From: Pseudomonas allokribbensis
GTDB lineage: Bacteria > Pseudomonadota > Gammaproteobacteria > Pseudomonadales > Pseudomonadaceae
Direction of reading: 5' to 3'
Assembly (NCBI RefSeq): GCF_014863605.1
Contig: NZ_CP062252.1
Location: forward strand, 4,659,001-4,723,000
Length of the DNA: 64,000 nucleotides
A model generated the notes under the pieces. The model was given only the letters and a program-made list of their open reading frames with translations. It was not told where the DNA came from and ran no database searches. Of the stretch, positions 1 through 10,210 are shown piece after piece (within the stretch, counting starts at the first letter, position 1; every line of letters starts with the position of its first letter). Position numbers and translations under genes: made by a program.

Positions 1-621
1 CAGCACAACCTGGTGGTGTTCTCCGACGAAATCTACGACAAGATTCTTTACGACGACGCCGTGCACATCTGCACCGCTTCGCTGGCGCCGGACCTGCTGT
101 GCCTGACCTTCAACGGTCTGTCGAAGTCGTATCGCGTGGCGGGTTTCCGTTCCGGCTGGATCGCCATTTCCGGGCCGAAACACAACGCCCACAGCTACAT
201 CGAAGGCATCGACATGCTGGCCAACATGCGCCTGTGTGCCAACGTGCCGAGCCAGCACGCGATCCAGACCGCCCTCGGCGGCTATCAGAGCATCAACGAC
301 CTGGTGCTGCCGCAAGGTCGCCTGCTGGAACAGCGCAACCGCACCTGGGAGTTGCTCAACGACATTCCCGGCGTGAGCTGCGTGAAGCCGATGGGCGCCC
401 TGTATGCCTTCCCGAAGATCGACCCGAAGATCTGCCCGATCCACAACGACGAGAAATTCGTCCTCGACCTGCTGCTGTCCGAGAAGCTGCTGGTGGTTCA
501 GGGCACGGCCTTCAACTGGCCGTGGCCGGATCACTTCCGTGTCGTGACCCTGCCGCGTGTCGATGACCTGGACATGGCCATCGGGCGCATCGGCAACTTC
601 CTCAAGTCCTACCGCCAGTAA
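1..621 (+). CDS. alaA: Glutamate-pyruvate aminotransferase AlaA, C-terminal part
   Basis: The reading frame is open from base 1, so the N-terminal half lies outside the window; 206 residues are visible of about 400. It is a fold-type I PLP aminotransferase that makes alanine from pyruvate and glutamate in the cytoplasm. Seen: the SDEIYDKILYDD stretch (PLP-contacting Asp/Tyr), the Schiff-base lysine in LSKSYRVAGFR, and the AlaA-specific C-terminal block QGTAFNWPWPDH. The match to remembered E. coli AlaA is close along the whole visible part, so assignment to AlaA rather than another aminotransferase is firm. A perfect hairpin follows the stop codon. Confidence 0.9.
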   Translation, partial: QHNLVVFSDEIYDKILYDDAVHICTASLAPDLLCLTFNGLSKSYRVAGFRSGWIAISGPKHNAHSYIEGIDMLANMRLCANVPSQHAIQTALGGYQSINDLVLPQGRLLEQRNRTWELLNDIPGVSCVKPMGALYAFPKIDPKICPIHNDEKFVLDLLLSEKLLVVQGTAFNWPWPDHFRVVTLPRVDDLDMAIGRIGNFLKSYRQ

Positions 622-631
622 CCGGCGATCC

Positions 632-658
632 GTGCGCAACGAGCCTTTCGTTGCGCAC
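632..658 (+). terminator. Perfect hairpin downstream of alaA
   Basis: Stem GTGCGCAACGA / TCGTTGCGCAC (11 bp, no mismatch) with a GCCTT loop, 10 bases after the alaA stop. There is no T-run after it, so it is either a weak terminator or a 3'-end stabilising hairpin. The rest of the 622-925 gap holds no recognisable gene. Confidence 0.5.
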
Positions 659-851
659 TGTCTGATTCAGCAACACTTCTGCCCCGCCCCCTTCCGTACG
701 CCTTCTACACTGTCGATTCGTACCGATCACATGCGCCTGATGCAATGCCGGTGGGTGGCGCGCGACTGTCATCCTTGTCGTCTTCAGGGGTGGGAATTGT
801 CCCGCACACCGGAGAATCCGATGTAGGACACAGTTTGAAATAGTCACTCGG

Positions 852-880
852 TTGAATCGCCCGGTGCCGCACCTTATATA
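852..880 (+). promoter_or_regulatory. Candidate promoter of htpX
   Basis: TTGAAT (852-857), a 17-base spacer, then TATATA (875-880), about 45 bases before the htpX start. This fits a sigma-70 promoter. The TTGAA core also resembles the -35 of heat-shock (sigma-32) promoters, which would suit htpX, but the -10 does not show the CCCAT-type element, so I call it sigma-70-like. Confidence 0.5.
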
Positions 881-925
881 CCCCGCAGTACGCTACATCT
901 TTAGCTTGAGGAGATTTCTACAACC

Positions 926-1813
926 ATGATGCGCATCCTGCTGTTTTTGGCCACTAACCTGGCGGTCGTGCTGATAGCCAGCATCACCCTGAGCCTGTTC
1001 GGCTTCAACGGGTTCATGGCGGCCAACGGGGTTGACCTCAACCTCAGTCAGCTGCTGGTCTTCTGTGCCGTCTTTGGTTTCGCCGGTTCGCTGTTCTCGC
1101 TGTTCATCTCCAAGTGGATGGCGAAGATGAGCACGAGCACCCAAGTCATCACCCAGCCGCGCACCCGCCACGAGCAATGGCTGATGCAAACCGTCGAGCA
1201 ACTGTCCCGCGAAGCCGGGATCAAGATGCCCGAAGTCGGGATTTTCCCGGCCTACGAAGCGAACGCCTTCGCCACCGGCTGGAACAAGAACGACGCGCTG
1301 GTCGCGGTCAGCCAGGGCTTGCTGGAGCGTTTCTCTCCGGATGAAGTGAAAGCCGTTCTGGCCCACGAAATCGGCCACGTGGCCAACGGTGATATGGTCA
1401 CCCTGGCACTGGTCCAGGGCGTGGTGAACACCTTCGTGATGTTCTTCGCGCGGATCATCGGCAACTTCGTGGACAAGGTGATCTTCAAGAACGAGGAAGG
1501 CCAGGGCATCGCGTATTACATCGCGACCATCTTTGCCGAACTGGTTCTGGGCATCCTGGCCAGCGCGATCGTGATGTGGTTCTCGCGCAAACGGGAATTC
1601 CGTGCCGACGAAGCCGGCGCGCGCCTGGCCGGTACCAGCGCGATGATCGGCGCTCTGCAACGCCTGCGTGCCGAACAAGGTCTGCCGGTGCACATGCCCG
1701 ACACCCTGAACGCCTTTGGCATCAACGGTGGCATCAAACAAGGGTTCGCCCGCATGTTTATGAGCCACCCGCCGCTGGAAGAGCGTATCGACGCCCTGCG
1801 TCGTCGCGGCTGA
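926..1813 (+). CDS. htpX: Membrane zinc protease HtpX
   Basis: 295 residues, the normal length for HtpX, an inner-membrane metalloprotease that degrades misfolded membrane proteins alongside FtsH. Two hydrophobic segments at the N-terminus (about residues 4-25 and 38-62) are followed by the zinc site HEIGH (147-151) and a further membrane region around 155-215; FRADEAGA after it carries the third zinc ligand. The start is set by GAGGAG at 908-913. A TTGAAT/TATATA promoter lies just upstream and a strong two-way terminator downstream, so it appears to be a single-gene unit. Confidence 0.95.
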   Translation: MMRILLFLATNLAVVLIASITLSLFGFNGFMAANGVDLNLSQLLVFCAVFGFAGSLFSLFISKWMAKMSTSTQVITQPRTRHEQWLMQTVEQLSREAGIKMPEVGIFPAYEANAFATGWNKNDALVAVSQGLLERFSPDEVKAVLAHEIGHVANGDMVTLALVQGVVNTFVMFFARIIGNFVDKVIFKNEEGQGIAYYIATIFAELVLGILASAIVMWFSRKREFRADEAGARLAGTSAMIGALQRLRAEQGLPVHMPDTLNAFGINGGIKQGFARMFMSHPPLEERIDALRRRG

Positions 1814-1824
1814 TCAGCCCGGCT

Positions 1825-1857
1825 AAAAAAAGGCCCGCAGTGATGCGGGCCTTTTTT
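1825..1857. terminator. Bidirectional terminator between htpX and tpm
   Basis: GGCCCGCA-GTGA-TGCGGGCC stem-loop flanked by A7 on the left and T7 on the right, so it can end transcription of htpX (+) and tpm (-), which converge here. Confidence 0.9.
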
Positions 1858-1864
1858 GTGCCTG

Positions 1865-2521
1865 TTACTGGCCAGTCAGCCGGTACACACGCTCTTCCAG
1901 GCGCGTCACTCCCGCCTGCAGGAACTTCCCGCTTTCGCTCAACACGTCCTGTTCTTCCAGCGCCTGCACCTGCCAGCCGCCACCGAACAGACGCTGCACC
2001 TCGGCATCTTCCACTGCAAACGGCGGTCCGGGCATTTGCGCCTGATCATAATCCAGCGTGATCAGCAAACCGCGTACGCCTGCCGGCAAGATATTCTGCA
2101 AGTGCGACGCGTAGCGCTCACGCATCGGCGCCGGCAAGGCGATCAGCGCCGCGCGGTCATACAGTGCCGTGCATTCGGCCACATCGCTCGCGGACAAGGC
2201 GAAGAAATCCCCGCACCACAACTCGATCGCCCCGGCCCGATAAACCTTGAAGCCGCCCTCTTCGCTGATCTGCGGCTGCAATTGCTGTTCACGGAAGAAG
2301 TCTTCGACAGCCCTCTGCGACAGCTCGACGCCGAGAACCCGATGCCCACGACCGGCCAGCCACAACAGATCCAGGCTTTTCCCGCACAACGGCACCAGCA
2401 CACGCGCCTGCGCCGGGATCGCCAGATCGGGCCAATGCCGTTGCAAATACGGGTTCACCTCGGGTTGGTGAAAGCCGATCTGGTTCGATTCCCACTTCTT
2501 GTGCCAAAACTCCGGCTGCAT
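1865..2521 (-). CDS. tpm: Thiopurine S-methyltransferase
   Basis: 218 residues. It is a SAM-dependent methyltransferase of the TPMT family; bacterial members methylate thiopurines and also selenium or tellurium oxyanion metabolites, giving volatile methylated products. Seen: N-terminal [15 protein letters not shown] (typical of the family), the SAM-binding stretch [20 protein letters not shown] and GVELS. The start at 2521 is preceded by GGAGGAACC, a perfect ribosome site; an in-frame codon 24 bases further upstream lacks one. It converges with htpX across a shared terminator. Confidence 0.92.
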   Translation of the reverse strand: MQPEFWHKKWESNQIGFHQPEVNPYLQRHWPDLAIPAQARVLVPLCGKSLDLLWLAGRGHRVLGVELSQRAVEDFFREQQLQPQISEEGGFKVYRAGAIELWCGDFFALSASDVAECTALYDRAALIALPAPMRERYASHLQNILPAGVRGLLITLDYDQAQMPGPPFAVEDAEVQRLFGGGWQVQALEEQDVLSESGKFLQAGVTRLEERVYRLTGQ

Positions 2522-2623
2522 GGTTCCTCCTAAGAATTCGATCAAAAAGCGTTAAAACTTATATTGGAATTAGATCAATGAACTGACTGAAGATGAACCA
2601 TCTTAACGCTCAGGAACCCTTCC

Positions 2624-3391
2624 ATGCTTCCCAGCCTGTTTATCTCTCACGGCTCGCCCATGCTCGCACTGGAACCCGGCGCCAGTGGCCCGGCCTTGGC
2701 GCGTCTGGCCGCCGAACTGCCGCGTCCGAAAGCCATCGTCATCGTTTCCGCCCACTGGGAAAGCCATGAGCTGCTGGTCAGCAGCCATCCGCAACCGGAA
2801 ACCTGGCACGATTTCGGCGGCTTCCCCCGTGCATTGTTTGAAGTGCAGTACCCCGCACCGGGCAATCCGCAATTGGCGCAAGAGGTCGCCGAACGGCTGA
2901 CCGCCAACAACCTGCCCGCGCGTCTCGACCCGCAACGACCGTTCGACCATGGCGTGTGGGTGCCGCTGTCGCTGATGTATCCGCAAGCCGACATCCCGGT
3001 GGTTCAGGTTTCCCTGCCCAGCCGTGGCGGCCCGGCGTTGCAGACCCGCGTCGGCCAGGCGCTGGCCAGCCTGCGCGGCCAGGGCATTCTGTTGATCGGA
3101 TCCGGCAGCATCACCCATAACCTGCGTGAACTGGACTGGCATGCCGGCCCGGAAAGCGTCGAGCCGTGGGCCCGGGACTTCCGTGACTGGATTATCGAGA
3201 AGCTGGCGGCCAATGATGAAGCCGCCCTGCACGATTACCGCCAGCAAGCGCCAAACGCCGTGCGCAGCCATCCGAGCGACGAGCATCTGTTGCCGCTGTA
3301 CTTCGCTCGCGGCGCCGGCGGTGAGTTCAGCATTGCGCACCAAGGGTTCACCATGGGCGCGCTGGGCATGGACATCTACCGCTTCGGCTGA
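2624..3391 (+). CDS. Class III extradiol dioxygenase, DOPA-dioxygenase-like (YgiD family)
   Basis: 255 residues of the LigB/YgiD superfamily, non-haem iron or zinc enzymes that open catechol rings; E. coli YgiD acts on DOPA. Seen: N-terminal SLFISHGSPM with metal ligand His9, the SAHWESHE block, and DHGVWVPLSLMYP with the conserved histidine. The physiological substrate in Pseudomonas is not known to me. It is divergent from tpm and is followed by its own terminator. Confidence 0.85.
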   Translation: MLPSLFISHGSPMLALEPGASGPALARLAAELPRPKAIVIVSAHWESHELLVSSHPQPETWHDFGGFPRALFEVQYPAPGNPQLAQEVAERLTANNLPARLDPQRPFDHGVWVPLSLMYPQADIPVVQVSLPSRGGPALQTRVGQALASLRGQGILLIGSGSITHNLRELDWHAGPESVEPWARDFRDWIIEKLAANDEAALHDYRQQAPNAVRSHPSDEHLLPLYFARGAGGEFSIAHQGFTMGALGMDIYRFG

Positions 3392-3422
3392 CGAGTTCGT
3401 TCCCACCTCAAATCGCAGGCAT

Positions 3423-3454
3423 AAAAAATCCCCGAACCAGTCGGGGATTTTTTA
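3423..3454. terminator. Bidirectional terminator
   Basis: A6-TCCCCGA-ACCAG-TCGGGGA-T6 between the convergent dioxygenase-like gene and deaD. Confidence 0.9.
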
Positions 3455-3481
3455 TGTTCGATCAATCAGCCCAAGGGCGGA

Positions 3482-5155
3482 TCAATCTTCGCGGTAGCGA
3501 CGCAGCTTCAACTGCTTACCGGCAACGCGAGTGTCCTTCAGCTTGGTCAGGAGTTTATCCAGACCATCTTCCGGCAGCTCGACGAGGCTGAAGCTGTCAC
3601 GCACCTGGATGCGACCGATGGCTTCACGTGCCAGACCACCTTCGTTGAGGATGGCGCCCAGCAGGTTTTTCGCCGCGATACCGTCACGCGCGCCCAGCGC
3701 GGTACGGCAACGGGCACGGCCTTCGCCCAGTGGCATCGGAGCACGACGCTCGCGATCACCACGGTCCGGACGATCACCGGAACGCTCAGGACGGTCGCCA
3801 CGTGGAGCGCTGTTCGGCACCAGTGGACGTTCCTTCTCGATCGCTGCCAGGTTCAGCGCCTGACCATTGGTGGCCTTGCGCAGCAGAGCGGCAGCCAGGG
3901 CACGCGGGGTGCAACCGATGTCGGCGGTCAGGCGATCCAGCAGATCACCGTGAGTCGATTCGGCGTCAGCCACCAGCGGCGACAGGCTGTTGGTCAGTTT
4001 CTTGATGCGGGCATCGAGAACGGCCTGGGCGTCCGGCAGACGCACTTCGGCAACTTTCTGACCGGTTACACGCTCGATCACTTGCAGCATGCGGCGCTCA
4101 CGTGGAGTCACCAGCAGCAGCGCGCGGCCTTCGCGACCGGCACGGCCGGTACGGCCGATACGGTGCACGTAGGATTCCGGATCGTACGGCATGTCCACGT
4201 TGAATACGTGGGTGATGCGCGGTACGTCCAGACCACGGGCGGCTACGTCGGTCGCCACAACGATGTCCAGACGGCCATCTTTCAGCGAGTCGATGACGCG
4301 CTCACGCTGGTTCTGGGCGATGTCGCCGTTCAACGCTGCGGCTTTGTAGCCTTTGGCGTCGAGGGCGCTGGCCAGATCCAGGGTCGCTTGCTTGGTGCGC
4401 ACGAACATGATCAGAGCGTCGAAATCTTCCACTTCCAGCAAGCTGAGAACGGCAGAGGTCTTCTGGTCAGCGTGAACCAACAGGTGAGCCTGTTCGATCG
4501 CGGTAACGGTCTGGGTCTTGCTCTGGATCTTCACGTGCTTTGGATCGCGCAGGTGACGCTCGGCGATGGCACGGATCGATTGCGGCAGGGTAGCCGAGAA
4601 CAATACGGTCTGACGGGTTTCCGGCATGGCCTTGAAGATGACTTCGAGGTCGTCCATGAAGCCCAGTTTGAGCATTTCGTCTGCTTCGTCGAGAACCAGG
4701 TGGTTCACGGTCTGCAGCACTTTTTCGTCGCGACGCAGGTGGTCGCACAGACGGCCCGGAGTGGCGACAACGATCTGTGCGCCATTACGGATTGCTTTCA
4801 ATTGTGGGCCCATCGGCGCGCCGCCGTAGACAGCCACAACAGTTACGCCCGGCATTTGCTTGGCGTAGGTTTCGAAAGCGGTTGCAACTTGTAGCGCCAA
4901 CTCACGAGTTGGGGCCAGGATCAGAGCTTGCGGCTCGCGCTTGGACGGATCAATGCGGTGCAGGATAGGCAGGGCAAAGGCAGCGGTTTTACCGGTACCG
5001 GTTTGCGCCTGACCAATCATATCGTGACCGGCGAGGATGATCGGGATCGACTGCTGCTGAATGGCCGAAGGCTCTTCATAGCCGGTAGCGACTACTGCAG
5101 CGACAATATTGGGATGAAGTTCAAGAGCGGCGAAGCCGCCGATTTCCTGGGTCAT
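3482..5155 (-). CDS. deaD: DEAD-box RNA helicase DeaD/CsdA
   Basis: 557 residues from the ATG at 5155; the longer frame to 5206 lacks a ribosome site and family similarity. It unwinds RNA in ribosome assembly and mRNA turnover, mainly in the cold. Seen: Walker A AQTGTGKT (50-57), DEAD (156-159), SAT (187-189), HRIGRTGRAGR in the helicase C domain, an Arg/Asp-rich linker (GDRPERSGDRPDRGDR) and a C-terminal DbpA-type RNA-binding domain. The 422 bases upstream carry no gene and probably form a long leader. Confidence 0.95.
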   Translation of the reverse strand: MTQEIGGFAALELHPNIVAAVVATGYEEPSAIQQQSIPIILAGHDMIGQAQTGTGKTAAFALPILHRIDPSKREPQALILAPTRELALQVATAFETYAKQMPGVTVVAVYGGAPMGPQLKAIRNGAQIVVATPGRLCDHLRRDEKVLQTVNHLVLDEADEMLKLGFMDDLEVIFKAMPETRQTVLFSATLPQSIRAIAERHLRDPKHVKIQSKTQTVTAIEQAHLLVHADQKTSAVLSLLEVEDFDALIMFVRTKQATLDLASALDAKGYKAAALNGDIAQNQRERVIDSLKDGRLDIVVATDVAARGLDVPRITHVFNVDMPYDPESYVHRIGRTGRAGREGRALLLVTPRERRMLQVIERVTGQKVAEVRLPDAQAVLDARIKKLTNSLSPLVADAESTHGDLLDRLTADIGCTPRALAAALLRKATNGQALNLAAIEKERPLVPNSAPRGDRPERSGDRPDRGDRERRAPMPLGEGRARCRTALGARDGIAAKNLLGAILNEGGLAREAIGRIQVRDSFSLVELPEDGLDKLLTKLKDTRVAGKQLKLRRYRED

Positions 5156-5577
5156 GGGTCTGCCTCTAAGTGCATCCGCAAAGACCCATGCTCCAAAGCT
5201 GCACATGCCGTGTTGAGACTCAAGAGTCGCCCTGGCAGCTTTGTCGGCGGGGATTTGCGAAAACGAATGAATGAAAAAGAATCGTCAAGGAAGAGCCCGC
5301 AGTGCGGACGTGCAGCCGAAGCTGACTTCGGGGAATTGCGCTACCTAAACGCGGCCCGGTTAAAGGCCGGCGCGCACTATACCGGAATTTGCCAAAAAAG
5401 GGAGCTTTTTTTATCGATGAAATACAGTTGTCACCGCTGTGTAACGGGGTTTTGCGGATAATCGGGCAAAGGTCTATTTTTCAAAGACCCCGGCCCTGCG
5501 GGCGATGGCGCTTAAACGATTCACCGACGTGCGGCATCTGGTCGCTGCACCCTTTCTTCCCGTCCGAGGAAACACCC
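5156..5577 (-). promoter_or_regulatory. Long gene-free leader upstream of deaD
   Basis: No credible gene in these 422 bases. On the minus strand a TATAGT -10-like hexamer (plus-strand ACTATA, 5376-5381) lies about 220 bases before the deaD start; its -35 is poor. If used, deaD mRNA has a leader of roughly 215 nucleotides, as known for cold-regulated helicase mRNAs. The right-hand end must also hold the promoter of the crotonase gene. Confidence 0.35.
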
Positions 5578-6369
5578 ATGAATCAGCCCTGCCCCGGCCG
5601 CGTCAGCCGTGCGCGCCACGGTCACGTCCATTTGATTGGCCTGGACCGTGCAGCCAAGCGCAATGCTTTCGATCTGGATCTGCTCAATGACCTGGCCCTG
5701 GCCTACGGTGAATTCGAGGCCGACAGCGACGCGCGGGTGGCCGTGGTGTTCGGGCATGGTGAGCATTTCACCGCCGGGCTCGACCTGGTCAACGTCAGTT
5801 CCGCCCTCGCCCAGGGCTGGCAGGTGCCGCCCGGCGGTTGCGATCCGTGGGGCGTATTTGTCGGGCCACGGGTCAGCAAACCGGTGATCGTCGCCGCGCA
5901 AGGCTATTGCCTGACCATCGGTATCGAGCTGATGCTCGCCGCCGACATCAACCTGTGCGCCAGCAACACCCGATTCGCGCAGATGGAAGTGCAGCGCGGG
6001 ATCTTTCCGTTCGGCGGTGCGACGTTGCGCTTTCATCAGATAGCCGGCTGGGGCAATGCCATGCGCTGGCTGCTGACTGGCGACGAGTTTGATGCCCATG
6101 ATGCGTTGCGCCTGGGCCTGGTGCAGGAAGTCATGGCCAGTGAAGATTTGCTGCCACGCGCCATCGAACTGGCCGAACGAATCGCCCGACAGGCGCCGCT
6201 GGGGGTGCAGGCGACGCTGATGTCGGCACGCCAGGCGCGCTATGAAGGCGAGACTGCAGCGGCGCAGAGCTTGCCGCCGCTGGTGAAGAAATTGCTGGCC
6301 AGTGAGGATGCCAAGGAAGGCGTGCGCTCGCTGGTGGAGCGCAGACCGGGGGTCTTCAAAGGCATTTGA
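5578..6369 (+). CDS. Enoyl-CoA hydratase/isomerase (crotonase) family protein
   Basis: 263 residues; start at 5578 supported by GAGGAAAC upstream. Crotonase fold: the oxyanion-hole segment HFTAGLDL and the second glycine-rich segment (QGYCLTIGIELMLAADI) are visible. The family hydrates, isomerises or hydrolyses acyl-CoA thioesters in the cytoplasm. The exact reaction cannot be told from sequence alone; the second acidic catalytic residue of classical hydratases is not obvious. It stands alone, converging with the spermidine-synthase-like gene. Confidence 0.85.
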   Translation: MNQPCPGRVSRARHGHVHLIGLDRAAKRNAFDLDLLNDLALAYGEFEADSDARVAVVFGHGEHFTAGLDLVNVSSALAQGWQVPPGGCDPWGVFVGPRVSKPVIVAAQGYCLTIGIELMLAADINLCASNTRFAQMEVQRGIFPFGGATLRFHQIAGWGNAMRWLLTGDEFDAHDALRLGLVQEVMASEDLLPRAIELAERIARQAPLGVQATLMSARQARYEGETAAAQSLPPLVKKLLASEDAKEGVRSLVERRPGVFKGI

Positions 6370-6372
6370 GGC

Positions 6373-7128
6373 TCAGGTCGCCGGGCGAATAGCCTTGATC
6401 AACGACTGCAACGAGTAACCCAGCTTCGGCGCCAGCGCTTCAGCCCGAGCGGTGAGCGCCTGCATGTCCAGCACCTGATCGAGATCCGCCGGCACAATCA
6501 GAATCACGTTGCCCTCCTTCACCGGCAGTTCCCAGTAATGCCGGTGATAGAGCCCGCGCAACAGCGCCGCCCCCAGAGGCTTGCCGTCATCGGTGGCCCA
6601 CTGGTTGATCACCAGCCAGCCGCCAGGATTCAGACGTTTCTGACAGTCGCCGAGGAAATTCCACGCAAGGTGCGCGGCACCCGGGCCAACGTCAGTGTAG
6701 AGGTCGACGAAGATCAGATCCGCCGGTTCGGCCGTCGGCAGCAGTTCGATTGCATCGCCAACGCGGATATACAGCCGCGGATCGTCATCGAGACCGAGGT
6801 ATTCGATGGCCAGACGCGGCACATCCGGGCGCAACTCGATGGCTTCGACATCTTCCAGCGGCAGGAACTTGAGGCAGGCCTGGGTCAGCGTGCCGGCGCC
6901 AAGACCGAGAAACAGTGCGCTCTCCGGTTGCTCATGGCACAACGCGCCAATCAGCATCGCCCGGGTGTAGTCGTACTCCAGCCAGCTCGGGTCGGCGGTA
7001 AACACGCAGCTTTGCTCGATGGCGTCGCCGAACTCCAGAAAGCGGTAGTCGGCCACTTCCAGCACACGAATCACGCCGAACTCATCCTGTACCTCGGCGA
7101 GCAACAGCTCGACGCGCTCCTCAGTCAT
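6373..7128 (-). CDS. Spermidine-synthase-like methyltransferase-fold protein
   Basis: 251 residues; start after CCAGGAGACGAA. It has the Rossmann core of the spermidine synthase/SAM methyltransferase superfamily: SALFLGLGAGTLTQACLKF, then EAIELRPDV, GDAIELL and LIFVDLY. It ends 4 bases from the convergent crotonase gene. True spermidine synthases are usually longer with a strict GGGDG loop; here the loop is GLGAG, so polyamine synthesis is only a family-level guess and a methyltransferase role is possible. Confidence 0.75.
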   Translation of the reverse strand: MTEERVELLLAEVQDEFGVIRVLEVADYRFLEFGDAIEQSCVFTADPSWLEYDYTRAMLIGALCHEQPESALFLGLGAGTLTQACLKFLPLEDVEAIELRPDVPRLAIEYLGLDDDPRLYIRVGDAIELLPTAEPADLIFVDLYTDVGPGAAHLAWNFLGDCQKRLNPGGWLVINQWATDDGKPLGAALLRGLYHRHYWELPVKEGNVILIVPADLDQVLDMQALTARAEALAPKLGYSLQSLIKAIRPAT

Positions 7129-7278
7129 TTCGTCTCCTGGTGGTCACCGGGCGCGGTGACGCGATGGCACCGCTGTGGCGCCGTGGCAAAGCGGCGATTG
7201 TCGGCGAAGCGGCGGGAGCAGGTCACGCACTAATTGCTGCTAACATGGCCGTCCGTGCGTAGAACCATAGAGACCGTG

Positions 7279-8625
7279 ATGAGCCAACCCTGGAGCCCTG
7301 ACAGCTGGCGCGCCTTGCCGATCCAGCAACAACCCCAATACCCCGACGCCGCGCACCTGCGCCAGGTCGAGCAGACGCTGGCCAGCTATCCGCCGCTGGT
7401 GTTTGCCGGTGAAGCGCGGGAGCTGCGTCGTCAGTTTGCCGAAGTCACCCAGGGCCGGGCGTTCCTGCTGCAGGGCGGCGACTGCGCGGAAAGCTTCGCC
7501 GAGTTCTCCGCCGCGAAGATTCGCGACACCTTCAAAGTGCTGCTGCAAATGGCGATCGTCATGACCTTCGCCGCCGGTTGCCCGGTGGTGAAAGTCGGGC
7601 GCATGGCCGGCCAGTTCGCCAAGCCGCGCTCGGCCAACGACGAGACCATCGACGGCGTGACCCTGCCGGCCTACCGTGGTGACATCGTCAACGGCATCGG
7701 CTTCGACTCGGCCAGCCGCGTGCCGGATCCGGAGCGTCTGCTGCAGTCCTATCACCAGTCCACCGCGACCCTCAACCTGTTGCGCGCCTTCGCCCAGGGC
7801 GGTTTTGCCGACCTGCATCAGGTGCACAAGTGGAACCTCGATTTCATCGCCAACTCGGCGCTGGCGGAGAAGTACAGCCACCTCGCCGACCGCATCGATG
7901 AGACCCTGGCCTTCATGCGTGCCTGCGGTATGGACAGCTCGCCGCAACTGCGCGAAACCAGTTTCTTCACGGCCCACGAAGCGCTGCTGCTGAACTACGA
8001 AGAAGCCTTCGTGCGCCGCGACAGCCTGACCAACGATTACTACGATTGCTCGGCGCACATGCTGTGGATCGGCGACCGCACCCGTCAGCTCGACGGCGCC
8101 CACGTCGAATTCCTGCGCGGCGTGAACAACCCGATCGGAGTGAAAGTCGGCCCGAGCATGAACCCCGACGACCTGATCCGCCTGATCGACGTGCTCAACC
8201 CGGACAACGATCCGGGCCGCCTCAACCTGATCGCACGGATGGGCGCGAACAAGGTTGGCGATCACCTGCCGGCGCTGATCCGCGCGGTGCAGCGTGAAGG
8301 CAAGCAGGTGCTGTGGAGTTCCGACCCGATGCACGGCAACACCATCAAGGCCAGCAGCGGCTACAAGACCCGCGACTTCGCGCAGATCCTTGGCGAGGTG
8401 AAGCAGTTCTTCCAGGTCCATGAAGCGGAAGGCAGCTACGCCGGCGGCATCCACATCGAGATGACCGGGCAGAACGTCACCGAGTGCATCGGTGGCGCGC
8501 GACCGATCACTGAAGATGGTTTGTCGGATCGCTATCACACCCATTGCGACCCACGGATGAACGCCGATCAGTCGCTGGAGCTGGCGTTTCTGATTGCCGA
8601 GACGCTGAAACAGGTCAAACGCTAA
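7279..8625 (+). CDS. 3-deoxy-7-phosphoheptulonate synthase, class II
   Basis: 448 residues from the ATG at 7279. It is a type II (plant-like) DAHP synthase, condensing PEP and erythrose-4-phosphate in the first step of the shikimate pathway. Seen: N-terminal [34 protein letters not shown] (metal-binding Cys), [10 protein letters not shown], and [12 protein letters not shown] with [12 protein letters not shown] near the C-terminus. A second, unrelated type I DAHP synthase lies at 22609-23685. The stop overlaps the convergent YcaQ-like gene by 4 bases. Confidence 0.95.
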   Translation: MSQPWSPDSWRALPIQQQPQYPDAAHLRQVEQTLASYPPLVFAGEARELRRQFAEVTQGRAFLLQGGDCAESFAEFSAAKIRDTFKVLLQMAIVMTFAAGCPVVKVGRMAGQFAKPRSANDETIDGVTLPAYRGDIVNGIGFDSASRVPDPERLLQSYHQSTATLNLLRAFAQGGFADLHQVHKWNLDFIANSALAEKYSHLADRIDETLAFMRACGMDSSPQLRETSFFTAHEALLLNYEEAFVRRDSLTNDYYDCSAHMLWIGDRTRQLDGAHVEFLRGVNNPIGVKVGPSMNPDDLIRLIDVLNPDNDPGRLNLIARMGANKVGDHLPALIRAVQREGKQVLWSSDPMHGNTIKASSGYKTRDFAQILGEVKQFFQVHEAEGSYAGGIHIEMTGQNVTECIGGARPITEDGLSDRYHTHCDPRMNADQSLELAFLIAETLKQVKR

Positions 8626-9869
8626 ACCGCGATGACGTTGGCTCGGTCGTTTTCGACTTGAGCCAACGCCACCCGCAACCGCCCGGCACTTTCGCGCTGG
8701 CAATTGAGCAGCACCTGCTCCAGCCCCAACCAATCCGCCATCCGCCGCAAATTCCCCGCCAACGCCAGCATCCCCGCCTCATCCAGCCCCGGCTCTTCCT
8801 CGTGCACCGCATGCACCGCCAATCGCCCCACCGCCCGCTCGGCGCGCAGATCAACCCGCGCAGCAATCCGTTCGTTGTGCAGGAACGGCAGCACGTAATA
8901 GCCGTAGACCCGCTTGTCCTGCGGCGTATAAATCTCCAGCCGATAGCGGAAGTCGAATAACCGCTCGGTGCGACTGCGCTCCCAGATCAGCGAATCGAAC
9001 GGCGACAGCAATGCGCTGGCCTCGACTTTGCGCGGGACTTTCGGTTCGGGCAGGCAGTAAGCAATCTGACGCCAGCCAGCAACTTCGCAGGTCAGCAGTT
9101 GCCCGGCCTCGACCAGCTCCGCCAGGCGCGGACGGGCATCGGCAGGGTTCAGGCGGAAGTAATCGCGCAGGTCTTTTTCCGTGCCTACGCCCAACGCCTC
9201 AGCCGCGTGCAGCAGCAAACCGCGCTGCGCCTCGGACTCATCGGGCAATGGCTGTTGCAGCACGGACGCCGGGATCACTCGTTCCGGCAGGTCATACAGC
9301 CTTTCGAAGCCGCGCCGCCCGGCCACGGTGACTTCGCCGGCGGCAAACAACCATTCCAGCGCATGTTTTTCCGCGCTCCAGTCCCACCAGGGGCCGGCCT
9401 TTTCCTCGCGGGTCGACAGGCTGCCGGCGCCCAGCGCGCCCTGCTCTTCGACCGACGCCAGCACCCGGCGAATGGTGTCTTGTTGCTCACGGCCGAAACG
9501 CGCCAGTTGCTGATAGATATCTTCGCCCCGCTTGGCTCGCTGCATGCGCCAGCCCATCAGCGGGTACATCGACAGCGGCAGCAATGACGCTTCATGGCCC
9601 CAGTATTCGAACAGCGAACGACGTCGCCCCGAACTCCAGGCAGCCTGGTCGAGCAAGTCGGAAGGATAGGAACCGAGACGGGAAAACAGCGGCAGGTAGT
9701 GCGAGCGCACCACAGCGTTGACGGAGTCGATCTGCAACAGGCCGAGGCGTTCGATCAGCCGGTTGACGTGCATCGCCTTGACAGCCGGCGGCTGGCGCCC
9801 GTGAAACCCTTGGGCAGCCAGTGCCAGACGTCGAGCCTGTTTAAGGGAAAAGGACAATGTCGCGGGCAT
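8622..9869 (-). CDS. YcaQ/AlkX-type winged-helix DNA glycosylase
   Basis: 415 residues; the start at 9869 has GGAGGAACAC before it. It is of the HTH_42 family (E. coli YcaQ, Streptomyces AlkZ), monofunctional glycosylases that unhook interstrand crosslinks or remove bulky alkylated bases. Seen: the N-terminal winged-helix with [23 protein letters not shown], the central basic region, and [30 protein letters not shown] in the C-terminal third. Family membership is clear; whether it acts like YcaQ or AlkZ is inferred. An outward-facing DUF1127 gene follows. Confidence 0.85.
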   Translation of the reverse strand: MPATLSFSLKQARRLALAAQGFHGRQPPAVKAMHVNRLIERLGLLQIDSVNAVVRSHYLPLFSRLGSYPSDLLDQAAWSSGRRRSLFEYWGHEASLLPLSMYPLMGWRMQRAKRGEDIYQQLARFGREQQDTIRRVLASVEEQGALGAGSLSTREEKAGPWWDWSAEKHALEWLFAAGEVTVAGRRGFERLYDLPERVIPASVLQQPLPDESEAQRGLLLHAAEALGVGTEKDLRDYFRLNPADARPRLAELVEAGQLLTCEVAGWRQIAYCLPEPKVPRKVEASALLSPFDSLIWERSRTERLFDFRYRLEIYTPQDKRVYGYYVLPFLHNERIAARVDLRAERAVGRLAVHAVHEEEPGLDEAGMLALAGNLRRMADWLGLEQVLLNCQRESAGRLRVALAQVENDRANVIAV

Positions 9870-9933
9870 GTGTTCCTCCATGTCTGCTCGCAACCTACCT
9901 CACCTGAAAGTGGTTTGTGTAGCGATGGCCTCA

Positions 9934-10149
9934 TCATTTATGCATCGGATCGTCCCAGAACGGCCGAATTGCTTCGTGCTCGACATCGGCACGGCTGACC
10001 CCGATGTCCTTCAACGCTTCGTCGCTCAGACTGGCGAGCAGCTCGCGTTCGCGGTGAAGTTCGTACCAGCGGCTAAACTTGTGCAGCAGATCGGAAATCA
10101 GATGGACCGGCATTTTTTCATCGCTCACATACAGTTTTTGACCTTTCAT
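9934..10149 (-). CDS. DUF1127 (YjiS-like) small protein
   Basis: 71 residues from the ATG at 10149, preceded by GGAGGG. The C-terminal LSDEALKDIGVSRADVEHEAIRPFW is the DUF1127 signature, a short arginine-rich domain. In Alphaproteobacteria such proteins can bind RNA and affect phosphate or carbon use; in Pseudomonas the role is unknown. It is divergent from the LysR gene at 10211, which may control it. Confidence 0.8.
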   Translation of the reverse strand: MKGQKLYVSDEKMPVHLISDLLHKFSRWYELHRERELLASLSDEALKDIGVSRADVEHEAIRPFWDDPMHK

Positions 10150-10210
10150 CGTGTTGCCCTCCTTTAGGGATGGCTCAAGTCTCGCGCCAGGGCTACGATC
10201 AATCCAACGA

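Noticed and set aside
893..1768. 291-codon minus-strand frame opposite htpX
   Set aside because: Shadow of htpX, with low-complexity His/Arg-rich sequence and no ribosome site.
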